Made by a program: the position numbers and the translations under genes. Of a stretch of DNA of 64,000 nucleotides, positions 9,477 to 17,608 are shown piece after piece (position 1 is the first letter of the stretch; each line of letters opens with the position of its first letter). The stretch spans positions 30,895 to 94,894 of the forward strand of contig CACYHW010000005.1 of NCBI GenBank assembly GCA_902774335.1. Direction: 5' to 3'. The stretch comes from an uncultured Bacteroidales bacterium (GTDB lineage Bacteria; Bacteroidota; Bacteroidia; Bacteroidales; Bacteroidaceae). Under the pieces are notes generated by a model that ran no database searches, was not told where the DNA came from, and saw nothing but the letters and a program-made list of their open reading frames with translations.

Positions 9477-11009
9477 ATGTTTGAAAACAATGAGATATGG
9501 TGGGTGACAGGTGCACAGCTCCTTTACGGAGGTGACGCCGTGGTTGCAGTTGACGGTCACTCAAAGGAGATGGTTGACGGTCTGAACAAGAGCGGAAACA
9601 TTCCCGTTAAGATTGTATATAAAGGTACTGCAAACAGCAGCAACGAGGTTGAGGCCGTAATGAAGGCTGCCAACAATGACAGCAAGTGCATAGGTATCAT
9701 CACCTGGATGCACACCTTCAGCCCCGCTAAGATGTGGATCAAGGGCCTGCAGGCTCTTGAGAAGCCCCTGCTCCACTTCCACACACAGTACAACACAGAT
9801 ATTCCATGGGACTCAATTGACATGGATTTCATGAACCTGAACCAGAGCGCCCACGGTGACATCGAGTTCGGTCATATCTGCACACGTATGCGTGTTGCCC
9901 GCAAGGTTGTTGTAGGTCACTGGAAGAGCGCTGAGGCTCAGAAGCAGATTGCCGTATGGGCTCGCGCCGCTGCCGGCCGTGCCGATGCACATAACGTACG
10001 CTGCCTTATGTTCGGTATGAACATGAACAACGTGGCCGTTACTGACGGTGACCGCGTTGAGTTCGAGCAGCGCATGGGTTACCATGTAGACTACTACCCC
10101 GTATCATCACTGATGGACTACTTCAAGAAGGTTACCGATGCTGAGGCTGACGCCCTTGTTGAGGAGTACAAGAAGCTCTACACCATCAAGATTGATGAGA
10201 GCGGTGAGAAGGTATACTGGGAGAAGGTAAAGAACGCAGCCAAGGCTGAGATCGCCCTGCGTCGCGTACTCAAGGATGAGAACGCTACTGCTTTCACCAC
10301 CAACTTTGATGACTTGGGTGACGCCGATATCGACGCTCCCGATTTCTGCGGTTTTGACCAGATCCCCGGTCTGGCATCACAGCGTCTGATGCAGGAGGGT
10401 TACGGTTTCGGTGCTGAGGGCGACTGGAAGACAGCCTGCCTGCAGCGTACTCTCTGGGTTATGAACCAGGGTATGCCTAAGGGTTGCTCATTCCTTGAGG
10501 ACTACACTCTGAACTTTGCCGCTGACTGCACATCAAGCCTGCAGAGCCACATGCTGGAGATCTGCCCGCTCATTGCTACCGAGAAGCCCAAACTGGAGGT
10601 TCACTTCCTTGGCATAGGTATCCGCAAGCAGCAGACCGCACGTCTGGTATTCACATCAAAGACCGGCCGCGGTATCAAGGCAACCGTTGTTGACCTGGGT
10701 AACCGCTTCCGTCTTATCACCAGCGAGGTTGAGTGCATCGAGCCCAAGCCCATGCCCAAGCTGCCGGTTGCATCGGCCCTCTGGGTTCCGCAGCCTACAT
10801 TTGAGATCGGCGCAGGCGCATGGATCCTGGCCGGTGGTACTCACCACAGTGCATTCTCATATGATATCACTGCCGAGTACTGGGAGGATTTTGCCGAGAT
10901 GTGCGACATCGAGTACATAGGCATAGACAAGAACACCACCATCAGCGGATTCAAGCAGCAGCTCCGTAACAACGAGGTTTATTTCATGCTTAACAAAGCC
11001 CTTAAGTAA
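9477..11009 (+). CDS. araA: L-arabinose isomerase
   Basis: Manganese-dependent isomerase converting L-arabinose to L-ribulose. All active-site segments of the E. coli-type enzyme are visible: GYGFGAEGDWKTA (Glu), SFLEDYTLNF (Glu), SHMLEICP (His) and the C-terminal GGTHHSAFS (His). The 510-aa length matches the family. It sits in an araD-araA-kinase run with 2 nt to the kinase gene. Nothing unusual was seen. Confidence 0.96.
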   Translation: MFENNEIWWVTGAQLLYGGDAVVAVDGHSKEMVDGLNKSGNIPVKIVYKGTANSSNEVEAVMKAANNDSKCIGIITWMHTFSPAKMWIKGLQALEKPLLHFHTQYNTDIPWDSIDMDFMNLNQSAHGDIEFGHICTRMRVARKVVVGHWKSAEAQKQIAVWARAAAGRADAHNVRCLMFGMNMNNVAVTDGDRVEFEQRMGYHVDYYPVSSLMDYFKKVTDAEADALVEEYKKLYTIKIDESGEKVYWEKVKNAAKAEIALRRVLKDENATAFTTNFDDLGDADIDAPDFCGFDQIPGLASQRLMQEGYGFGAEGDWKTACLQRTLWVMNQGMPKGCSFLEDYTLNFAADCTSSLQSHMLEICPLIATEKPKLEVHFLGIGIRKQQTARLVFTSKTGRGIKATVVDLGNRFRLITSEVECIEPKPMPKLPVASALWVPQPTFEIGAGAWILAGGTHHSAFSYDITAEYWEDFAEMCDIEYIGIDKNTTISGFKQQLRNNEVYFMLNKALK

Positions 11010-11011
11010 TT

Positions 11012-12610
11012 ATGGCATACGATCCCAAATCAGTTATTGAAAAAGGACAGGCCATTCTCGGTATAGAGTTTGGCTCAACCCGTATCAAGGCTGTGCTCAT
11101 AGACCCCGAATACAAGCCGATTGCCCAGGGTAGTCATACCTGGGAGAATCAGCTTGTGAACGGGCTGTGGACATACAGCGTTGAAAGCATATGGTTCGGA
11201 CTTCAGGACTGCTACGCAGACTTGCGCAAGAACGTGCTCAAGCAGTACGAGGTTGAAATTGAGAATCTGGCTGCAATAGGTATCAGTGCAATGATGCACG
11301 GTTACATGCCTTTTGACAAGCACGGTGACATTCTGGTTCCGTTCCGCACATGGCGTAACACCAACACAGCCAAGGCCGCTGCAGAGCTGTCAGAGCTGTT
11401 CGTGTTCAACGTTCCTCTGCGCTGGAGCATCTCACATCTGTATCAGGCCATCCTGGACAATGAGCCGCACGTGAAGGATATTGATTTCCTGACCACTCTG
11501 GCAGGTTTCATCCACTGGCAGCTCACCGGCAAGAGAGTGCTTGGCGTAGGTGATGCATCGGGTATGATTCCCGTTGATCCCGCCACCAAGAGCTACAACG
11601 CCACAATGGTTGAAAAGTTTGACAAACTGATTGCCACCAAGGGCTATCCCTGGAAGCTGCTTGACATTCTGCCCAAGTCACTTGACGCAGGTCAGGATGC
11701 AGGCGTGCTCACCGAGGCAGGCGCACGCAAGCTGGACATCACCGGCCATCTGAAACCGGGTGCTCCCATCTGTCCTCCCGAGGGCGATGCAGGCACCGGA
11801 ATGGTGGCTACCAACGCCGTACGCCCGCGCACCGGTAACGTATCGGCCGGTACATCATCATTCTCAATGATCGTGCTTGAGAAGGACCTTAAGAAGCCTC
11901 ATGAGGTGATTGATATCGTTACCACTCCTGACGGAAGTCCCGTGGCTATGGTTCACTGCAACAACTGCACAAGTGACCTGAACGCATGGGTCAACCTGTT
12001 CAAGGAGTTTGAGGAGATAATGGGTATTCCCGTTGATATGGGACAGCTCTTTACCAACCTGTTCAATGTTGCCCTTAAGGGTAATCCTGACTGCGGCGGC
12101 ATCATGAGCTACAACTACGTATCAGGTGAGCCTGTTACCGGTTTTGCCGACGGACGTCCTCTGTTTGTACGCTCAGCAAATGACAAGTTCAACCTGGCTA
12201 ACTTTATGCGCGCTATCATAAGCGGTGCAATAGGTGTGCTCAAGGTTGGTAACGATATCCTGTTCAACGAGGAGAAGATCAAGGTTGACCGCATTACCGG
12301 TCACGGCGGTCTGTTCACCACTCCGGGTGTAGGCCAGAGGATTCTGGGTGCTGCCCTGAACTCACCTATCTCCTGCATGAAGACTGCAGGTGAAGGCGGT
12401 CCCTGGGGTATGGCTATCCTGGCATCTTACCTTATCAACAACAAGAAGAACCAGTCTCTGGCTGAGTTCCTGGATGATCAGGTATTTGCCGGTGATACAG
12501 GTACTTCTGTCGCTCCCACACCTGAGGATGTTGCAGGATTCAACGCTTACATTGAGAACTACAAGCAGTGTCTGCCTATTGAGGAGGCCGCGGTGAAGTT
12601 CAAGAATTGA
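11012..12610 (+). CDS. araB: Ribulokinase-like FGGY kinase
   Basis: FGGY-family carbohydrate kinase, inferred to phosphorylate L-ribulose from its place directly after araA. Landmarks are ILGIEFGSTRIKAVLID (N-terminal phosphate loop), LTGKRVLGVGDASGMIP, GNVSAGTSSFSM and the C-terminal TGHGGLFTTPGVGQ. At 532 aa it is in the ribulokinase size range, but Bacteroidales members of this type are often labelled xylulokinase; the arabinose operon is the reason for my call. The stop codon TGA lies inside a run of AATTGA repeats that leads into the operon terminator. Confidence 0.85.
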   Translation: MAYDPKSVIEKGQAILGIEFGSTRIKAVLIDPEYKPIAQGSHTWENQLVNGLWTYSVESIWFGLQDCYADLRKNVLKQYEVEIENLAAIGISAMMHGYMPFDKHGDILVPFRTWRNTNTAKAAAELSELFVFNVPLRWSISHLYQAILDNEPHVKDIDFLTTLAGFIHWQLTGKRVLGVGDASGMIPVDPATKSYNATMVEKFDKLIATKGYPWKLLDILPKSLDAGQDAGVLTEAGARKLDITGHLKPGAPICPPEGDAGTGMVATNAVRPRTGNVSAGTSSFSMIVLEKDLKKPHEVIDIVTTPDGSPVAMVHCNNCTSDLNAWVNLFKEFEEIMGIPVDMGQLFTNLFNVALKGNPDCGGIMSYNYVSGEPVTGFADGRPLFVRSANDKFNLANFMRAIISGAIGVLKVGNDILFNEEKIKVDRITGHGGLFTTPGVGQRILGAALNSPISCMKTAGEGGPWGMAILASYLINNKKNQSLAEFLDDQVFAGDTGTSVAPTPEDVAGFNAYIENYKQCLPIEEAAVKFKN

Positions 12611-12630
12611 GAATTGAGAATTGAAAATTG
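12604..12630 (+). repeat. AATTGA-type 3' repeat overlapping the araB stop
   Basis: Degenerate direct repeats of GAATTGA/GAAAATTG begin at the last codons of the kinase gene and include its stop. They are complementary to the repeats at 12686-12719, so the transcript could form an outer stem around the terminator hairpin. Similar runs flank GH43 and rpiB at 19.3-19.4 kb. Confidence 0.7.
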
Positions 12631-12668
12631 AAAAACGCTTGCGAAATTGAATTCGCAAGCGTTTTTTT
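12631..12668. terminator. Strong intrinsic terminator, bidirectional
   Basis: The stem pairs ACGCTTGCGAA with TTCGCAAGCGT around a 6-nt loop, flanked by A5 on the left and T7 on the right, so it can work on both strands. It closes the gal/ara operon and the convergent ROK/MFS operon. Confidence 0.9.
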
Positions 12669-12719
12669 ACGCAGGTTCGAGCGTATTAATTCTCAATTCT
12701 AAATTCTAAATTCTCAATT
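12669..12719 (-). repeat. Composite 3' repeat after the ROK kinase gene
   Basis: Read on the minus strand, this is a run of AATTGAGAATT/TAGAATT units, then ATTAATACGC, two bases and GAACCTGCGT. The same arrangement occurs on the plus strand after the GH43 gene (19257-19305), which shows that it is a dispersed element and not local chance. Confidence 0.7.
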
Positions 12720-12725
12720 ATTATT

Positions 12726-13685
12726 TTACCACGCCAGGGCCGAAGCACCCAGTATGGCAGCATCAGATTCCTTGAGTGATGAATAGAGTATCTGAATCTT
12801 GTTCTTCCAGACTTTCATCAGATTGTCATTCATTGACTTTACAAGAGCTCCGTGGAAATACTCCTTGGACTTGGCCATACCACCGAATATTACGATAGCC
12901 TCGGGAGCGCTGAACTTTACGAAATCAGCAAAGGCACGGCCCAGTAGAGTTCCGGTGTAGTTGAATATCTCAAGTGAGAGCTCATCGCCCTGCTTTGCGG
13001 CATCATAGACGTCCTTTGAAGAGATCTTCTCAGGATCAAGCTTACGCAGCAGGCTGTCGCGCTTATCGGAAGCAAGAAGCTCACGTGCAGTCCTGGCAAC
13101 GCCCATGGCACTGGTGTAGGTCTCAAGGCAACCCTTAAGTCCGCAGTTGCACTGACGTCCGTTACGCTCTATGCATACATGGCCCAGCTCGCCGGCAAAA
13201 CCGTCGTGTCCGTAAACCATCTTGCCGTCAATCACGATTCCGCTGCCTACTCCTGTTCCAAGAGTAATCATGACAAAGTTCTTCATGCCTTTGGCAACAC
13301 CGTATGCCATCTCACCCATAGCGGCTGCGTTGGCATCATTGGTAATGGTTACGGGAATACCGACCATTCCGGACAGAAGCTTTGTGAACTCTATGATTGT
13401 GGGCTGACCGTCTACATAACCCCACTTGAGGTTAGGAGCATACTCTATAGTACCTTTATAATAGTTGCTGTTGGGAGCACCGATACCGATACCCTTCACC
13501 TCACCTACATTCTTTGTCTTGGCTATCAGGTCCTTGATGGCGCCTGAAAGATCATTCAGATAATCATTCAGGTTGGTCTGCAGTGAAGATATTACACACT
13601 GCTCCAGAATCTCACCTTTGGCATTGACAACACCAAGTTTTGACGACTGTCCGCCTACATCTATTCCTATTACGAGATTTTCCAT
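12726..13685 (-). CDS. ROK-family sugar kinase (glucokinase-like)
   Basis: Cytoplasmic sugar kinase of the ROK family, probably phosphorylating glucose or a related hexose. Features: N-terminal phosphate-binding loop IGIDVGGQSSKLGVV, substrate region NDANAAAMGEMAYG, GTGVGSGIVIDG, the conserved ELGHVCIE, and the zinc-binding CNCGLKGCLET motif typical of ROK kinases. The length (319 aa) is normal and there is no DNA-binding domain, so it is an enzyme and not an NagC/XylR-type repressor. It follows an MFS sugar transporter gene by 3 nt in one operon, so uptake and phosphorylation are coupled genetically. Exact substrate is unproven. Confidence 0.87.
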   Translation of the reverse strand: MENLVIGIDVGGQSSKLGVVNAKGEILEQCVISSLQTNLNDYLNDLSGAIKDLIAKTKNVGEVKGIGIGAPNSNYYKGTIEYAPNLKWGYVDGQPTIIEFTKLLSGMVGIPVTITNDANAAAMGEMAYGVAKGMKNFVMITLGTGVGSGIVIDGKMVYGHDGFAGELGHVCIERNGRQCNCGLKGCLETYTSAMGVARTARELLASDKRDSLLRKLDPEKISSKDVYDAAKQGDELSLEIFNYTGTLLGRAFADFVKFSAPEAIVIFGGMAKSKEYFHGALVKSMNDNLMKVWKNKIQILYSSLKESDAAILGASALAW

Positions 13686-13688
13686 ATA

Positions 13689-14993
13689 TCAGTCTTTTTT
13701 GGGTTTTGAACCTACAAGTGCATAGAAGAATATGTAACCGAAGCCCAGTATAACGAGCCAGTAGCTGCTCATGTATGTTGTAGCATCGGCAATTGCATTC
13801 TGGATGAGCGGGAGAACACCACCGCCTACAACCATCATCATGAAGATACCCGATGCAAGAGCTGTTGCCTTACCCAGGCCCTCAACTGCCAGGTTGAAGA
13901 TAGATCCCCACATTACTGATGTGCACAGACCTACAAGAACGAGCAGGAGAGCTGCAACGGGAACCTTGGCCATCTCAAAACCGGAGCCATTGAATACAGG
14001 CATTGATACCAGGTTTTCCTTTGATGAGAAGATGGCGCAGAGTACAAGAATCAGGGTGAGACCTGATGTAACGGCCAGCTGGATACGGCTTGATACCTTT
14101 CCGCTGATGAGGCTTGAAGCAAATCGGCCGATAAGCATCAGGAACCAGTATGAACCGGCGCAGAAACCGGCAATAGCAGCTGCATTGGTAAGCAGACCGC
14201 CACCCTTGGCTGTGGTATCGGACAGATACAGATTAAGGGTACCGGGAGTACCTACCTCAACACCTACATAGCAGAAGATGGCTATTACACCGAGTACGAA
14301 ATGACGGAACTTCCAGGGATTGGGAACGTCCTTACCGTCATTTGAAGAAGCTGTCTCGGGATCAACCAGAGTAAGGAAGCTGATGATGATGAAGGCCAGT
14401 ACGAATACGACCATGGCGATGTAGAGCACCAGGTTGATATCCTTGAATGCTGTGGCGGGAGTGATGGTTCCTATCAGGGCACCAACCAGCATCGGAGTGA
14501 GTGTTCCAAGCAGTGAGTTAAAAGTACCGCCTATCTGTACCAGCTGGTTACCGCGCTTGCTGTCACCACCAAGAAGTGTAAGCATGGGGTTGACTACGGT
14601 GTTGAGCATACATACGGAGAAACCTGAGATAAAGGCACCCAGCAGATATACATAGAAGCTGAACGGAACGCCGGTAGAACCGGGGTTAACTCCGATGACA
14701 CCTGACAGGAACTGAACGAATACGCCAGCAAAACCTACTGCGATTGCAGTCAGGATGGTTTTCTTGGAACCGTTCTTGTAGAAGAGCTTACCGGCGGGAA
14801 TACCCATGAACAGGTATGCCAGGAAGTTCATCATGTTACCCATCATACCCAAGGCATTGGAGCCGTTGATTCCGGGCTGGTTCTTCCAGATGTTTGCAAC
14901 AGGTGCGGCAAGGTTAGTCACGAAACCCACCATACCAAAAAGGAATATCATCGTTATAATGGCAACGATATTCTGATTCTTTTTCTGGGACAT
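13689..14993 (-). CDS. MFS sugar transporter, FucP/GlcP-like
   Basis: Twelve-helix major facilitator (434 aa) resembling the fucose/glucose/galactose:H+ symporter branch: the N terminus FLFGMVGFVTNLAAPVANIW, loop FYKNGSKKTILTAIAVG and helix GLCTSVMWGSIFNLAVEGLG are characteristic. Paired with the ROK kinase gene, it most likely imports a hexose that the kinase then phosphorylates. A near-consensus promoter (15063-15093) lies about 70 bp upstream, divergent from the mutarotase gene at 15180, so the three genes may respond to the same sugar. Confidence 0.85.
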   Translation of the reverse strand: MSQKKNQNIVAIITMIFLFGMVGFVTNLAAPVANIWKNQPGINGSNALGMMGNMMNFLAYLFMGIPAGKLFYKNGSKKTILTAIAVGFAGVFVQFLSGVIGVNPGSTGVPFSFYVYLLGAFISGFSVCMLNTVVNPMLTLLGGDSKRGNQLVQIGGTFNSLLGTLTPMLVGALIGTITPATAFKDINLVLYIAMVVFVLAFIIISFLTLVDPETASSNDGKDVPNPWKFRHFVLGVIAIFCYVGVEVGTPGTLNLYLSDTTAKGGGLLTNAAAIAGFCAGSYWFLMLIGRFASSLISGKVSSRIQLAVTSGLTLILVLCAIFSSKENLVSMPVFNGSGFEMAKVPVAALLLVLVGLCTSVMWGSIFNLAVEGLGKATALASGIFMMMVVGGGVLPLIQNAIADATTYMSSYWLVILGFGYIFFYALVGSKPKKD

Positions 14994-15062
14994 AGTGATT
15001 AGTTAGTTTTAAGTTGATAAATATTTGTTTTGAATTATTATAGGCTAGCACTTACGTAAACG

Positions 15063-15093
15063 CAAATGTAGCCATTTTTTCTATATGGACAAA
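15063..15093 (-). promoter_or_regulatory. Consensus promoter for the MFS/ROK operon
   Basis: On the minus strand, TTTG (15090-15093) and TACATTTG (15063-15070) match the -33 and -7 boxes exactly with a 19-nt spacer. The palindrome TTACGTAA (15052-15059) falls about at the predicted transcription start and could be an operator. Confidence 0.75.
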
Positions 15094-15141
15094 CAAACCA
15101 ACTAAAAGTCAAAACAATCAACACCGAAACAAAAATAAACC

Positions 15142-15149
15142 TATCTTTG
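15142..15149 (+). promoter_or_regulatory. -7 box TATCTTTG for the mutarotase gene
   Basis: Exact TAnnTTTG match. The first in-frame ATG (15156) is only 6 nt after the box, the next (15180) is 30 nt after it. No good -33 TTTG is visible. Confidence 0.6.
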
Positions 15150-15179
15150 CGTTAAATGTTTACGACAATTAATGCTAAT

Positions 15180-16319
15180 ATGAAAACAAATTTCAAGAAA
15201 GCCACCGGATTCATCCTGGCTATGGCAGCAGCTTTCATCTGCTGCGCTCCCTCTGTAGCAGCAAAACCTAAATTCCCTCTCATGGACAGCGCCCCCTTTG
15301 ACACCATCATCGATGGTCAGAAAGTAGCCCTTTTCACTATTCAGAAAGGTAAAGTGGCCGCACAGATTACCAACTATGGCGGATTCGTAGTATCTCTGTT
15401 CTCACCTGACAAGAACGGAGAGTATGCCAATCTGGTAAACCATAACAACAACATCAAGCAGTACCTGACCTATAATATGGGTATGGTAGGTCCGGCTCTG
15501 GGTCGTTACGCCAACCGTATCGCCAACGGAAAGTTCACACTGGACGGTGTAGAATACAACATCACCAAGAACAGCGGACAGCACACTCTGCACGGCGGAA
15601 GCAAAGGCTTTGACCACACCGTTTGGACTGTTGTCAAGGCTAAGAAAGACAAGCTGGTTCTCAGTTGCGTTCTGCCCGACGGTCTGGACGGATTCCCCGG
15701 CACACTGACCACATATCTGACCTACTCCATCACCAAGGACGGCGGTCTTCAGATCAAGTACGAGGCAACTACCGATAAGGCTACAGTTGTCAACCTTTCA
15801 AATCACACCTACTTCAATCTGGACGGTGTAGGCAACGGTGACATCATGGACCATGAGCTGATGATCAACGCCGGTTTCATTACCGAGACTGACCGCAGCA
15901 ACATTCCTACCGGTGACTACGGCCTGGTGGACGGTACTCCCTATGACTTCCAGAAGCCTGTAAGAATCGGCGACCGCCAGTACTCACCCGCTCCCGGCCA
16001 GGGCCGCGGAGGATTCGGAGGATTCGGAGGCCAGGTTCCCGAGGGTATGGTACGCAACTATGACAACAACTTCTGCCTTGTCCACACCGGCAAGGGCGTT
16101 GAGAAGGTTGCATCACTCTACTCACCCAAGTCTGGACGTTACATGGAGGTTTGGAACAACCATCCGGGACTGCAGGTTTACACCGGTGCCCGCACTGCTA
16201 TCGCCCTGGAGTCACAGATGTACCCCGACTCACCTAACCACGACATGTTCCCCAGCACGGTTCTCCGTCCGGGTGAAAAGTATGAGCACACTATAATCTA
16301 CAAGCTCTCCGTGAAGTAG
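15180..16319 (+). CDS. Aldose 1-epimerase with signal peptide
   Basis: Third mutarotase in the window, about 379 aa. The N terminus is basic followed by a hydrophobic stretch ending at PSVAAKP, a Sec signal peptide, so the protein should be periplasmic. The epimerase core is complete: GRYANRIANGKFTLDG, TLHGG, SNHTYFNLDG and ESQMYPDSPNHDMFPST. A Gly-rich insertion ([13 protein letters not shown], around residue 280) is absent from the two other copies. The start at 15180 leaves a normal leader; 15156 would add eight residues and make the mRNA nearly leaderless. Divergent from the MFS/ROK operon, suggesting work on the same sugar. The stop codon abuts a long inverted repeat. Confidence 0.88.
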   Translation: MKTNFKKATGFILAMAAAFICCAPSVAAKPKFPLMDSAPFDTIIDGQKVALFTIQKGKVAAQITNYGGFVVSLFSPDKNGEYANLVNHNNNIKQYLTYNMGMVGPALGRYANRIANGKFTLDGVEYNITKNSGQHTLHGGSKGFDHTVWTVVKAKKDKLVLSCVLPDGLDGFPGTLTTYLTYSITKDGGLQIKYEATTDKATVVNLSNHTYFNLDGVGNGDIMDHELMINAGFITETDRSNIPTGDYGLVDGTPYDFQKPVRIGDRQYSPAPGQGRGGFGGFGGQVPEGMVRNYDNNFCLVHTGKGVEKVASLYSPKSGRYMEVWNNHPGLQVYTGARTAIALESQMYPDSPNHDMFPSTVLRPGEKYEHTIIYKLSVK

Positions 16320-16446
16320 TACCATTGGGGACGGTTCCGTTTGGTACCGTTTTATATCCAATTACAAAGAGAACAGCGACTTACTATTAAGCCGCTGTTT
16401 CTTATTTCTCAAAACGGTACCAAACAGAACCGTCCCCAATGGTACT
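16318..16446. repeat. 129-bp inverted-repeat element with 36-bp arms
   Basis: Arms 16318-16353 and 16411-16446 are reverse complements over 36 bases with a single mismatch; each arm carries the core TTGGGGACGGTTC and GGTACCG. The 57-nt interior contains its own small stem (ACAGCG / CGCTGT). The element begins within the mutarotase stop codon and ends about 20 nt before the convergent phosphoesterase gene. It looks like a MITE or REPIN-type non-autonomous element and could also terminate transcription from both sides. No target duplication or transposase was found. Confidence 0.8.
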
Positions 16447-16466
16447 GCAAGAAGAATTGACGGTTT

Positions 16467-17549
16467 TTATTGCGTGATATTCAACACCAAATACTCGGAG
16501 CGGGTGCCGATGCGGATGCGGGCGCCCCAGATTCCTATGCCTGAGGTGATGTAGTAGCGGGTGGAGCCGCGCTGGTGGTGACCCCACGATTTTTCATACA
16601 TAGCGTCCGTTATCCATGAGATGGGCCAGACCTGGCCGCGGTGGGTGTGGCCGCTGAACTGGAAGTCTATGCCGGCCTGCTCGGCCTCCTCCAGATGGTA
16701 AGGCTGATGATCCAGCAGTATGCTGAATCCTTCTATACTGTCCGTGAGCGCACTCAACGGCTTGCGGTCACGGTTGGTACGGTCATCACGGCCTATCACC
16801 GTAATGCCCTTGAACGAGGCGCTCCCGTCACGCAAAAGACGTATGCCGGCATCCTTGAAGAAACGCTCAACAAGCGGTTCGTTGCTGTAATAGTCGTGGT
16901 TACCCAGCACGGTCCAGATGGGGGCGCTCAGGCGGTGGAACTCATCGGCATAACAGCCATCAAGGACAGGCCTCATGCTTCGGTCCACCACATCACCGGC
17001 TGAGAGTACCAGGTCCGGATTCTCGGAATTGATCATGTCCACCCATCGGGCCAGTTCGGCACGACGGTTATGGTAACCCAGATGCAGGTCACTTACAAGC
17101 ACTATCCTTAGCGGCTTTTCCAATTGCTTATCGGTATGGATTGTCAGTTCCTCACGGTACTTGTGGTGATAGTGAATACCGCCCGCAATCATCCATATGA
17201 CTACCGAGCCCACAACCGTTATAAAGCCTATCCGGCTATCCTTAAGGAAAAAGGAAGGTATGATATGACAGATGCGTGCCAAACCGGCAAGCAGGAACGC
17301 CATAAGAAGGTAAAGGAAGAATATCAGCCAGGGGTTGCCCACATTGTAAACTGCGTAAGCCAGGCCCATGGGCAGCCTTTCAATGCGCAGGAAACTCATA
17401 AAGAAGAGAGCCATCCACAGCAGATACACTGCCACCACACAACCCTTTACAACGGATGATCCGGGAGTGATGCGCCACAGCCGCCAGCATAAGTAGAAAT
17501 TCAGGCATAGGACTATCCCTATGAACAACAGTGCAATTGTCTTATTCAT
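16467..17549 (-). CDS. Membrane-anchored calcineurin-like metallophosphoesterase
   Basis: The N-terminal part has several hydrophobic segments (TIALLFIGIVLCLNFYLCW, then others up to about residue 130), and the C-terminal two-thirds is a dinuclear-metal phosphoesterase. Metal motifs are in order: VSDLHLGYHN, AGDVVD, LGNHDYY and FSGHTHRGQVWP. It belongs to the YkuE/YaeI-like group of membrane-associated phosphoesterases; some members act on lipid pyrophosphates such as UDP-diacylglucosamine, but the substrate here is not known. Single gene, convergent with the mutarotase. The GH43 gene starts divergently just upstream. Confidence 0.85.
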   Translation of the reverse strand: MNKTIALLFIGIVLCLNFYLCWRLWRITPGSSVVKGCVVAVYLLWMALFFMSFLRIERLPMGLAYAVYNVGNPWLIFFLYLLMAFLLAGLARICHIIPSFFLKDSRIGFITVVGSVVIWMIAGGIHYHHKYREELTIHTDKQLEKPLRIVLVSDLHLGYHNRRAELARWVDMINSENPDLVLSAGDVVDRSMRPVLDGCYADEFHRLSAPIWTVLGNHDYYSNEPLVERFFKDAGIRLLRDGSASFKGITVIGRDDRTNRDRKPLSALTDSIEGFSILLDHQPYHLEEAEQAGIDFQFSGHTHRGQVWPISWITDAMYEKSWGHHQRGSTRYYITSGIGIWGARIRIGTRSEYLVLNITQ

Positions 17550-17608
17550 CGGCGTAAAGATAGTTCTTTTTTTGTACCTTTATGACTCAAATCAGTTTTC
17601 CAACCAAA

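Noticed and set aside
11012-12610. Xylulokinase instead of ribulokinase
   Set aside because: The FGGY sequence alone does not exclude it, but position directly after araA and araD favours L-ribulose; kept as an alternative only.
16313-16454. GAAG on both sides of the long inverted repeat as a target duplication
   Set aside because: The right-hand copy is not adjacent to the arm end, so it does not count as a target-site duplication.
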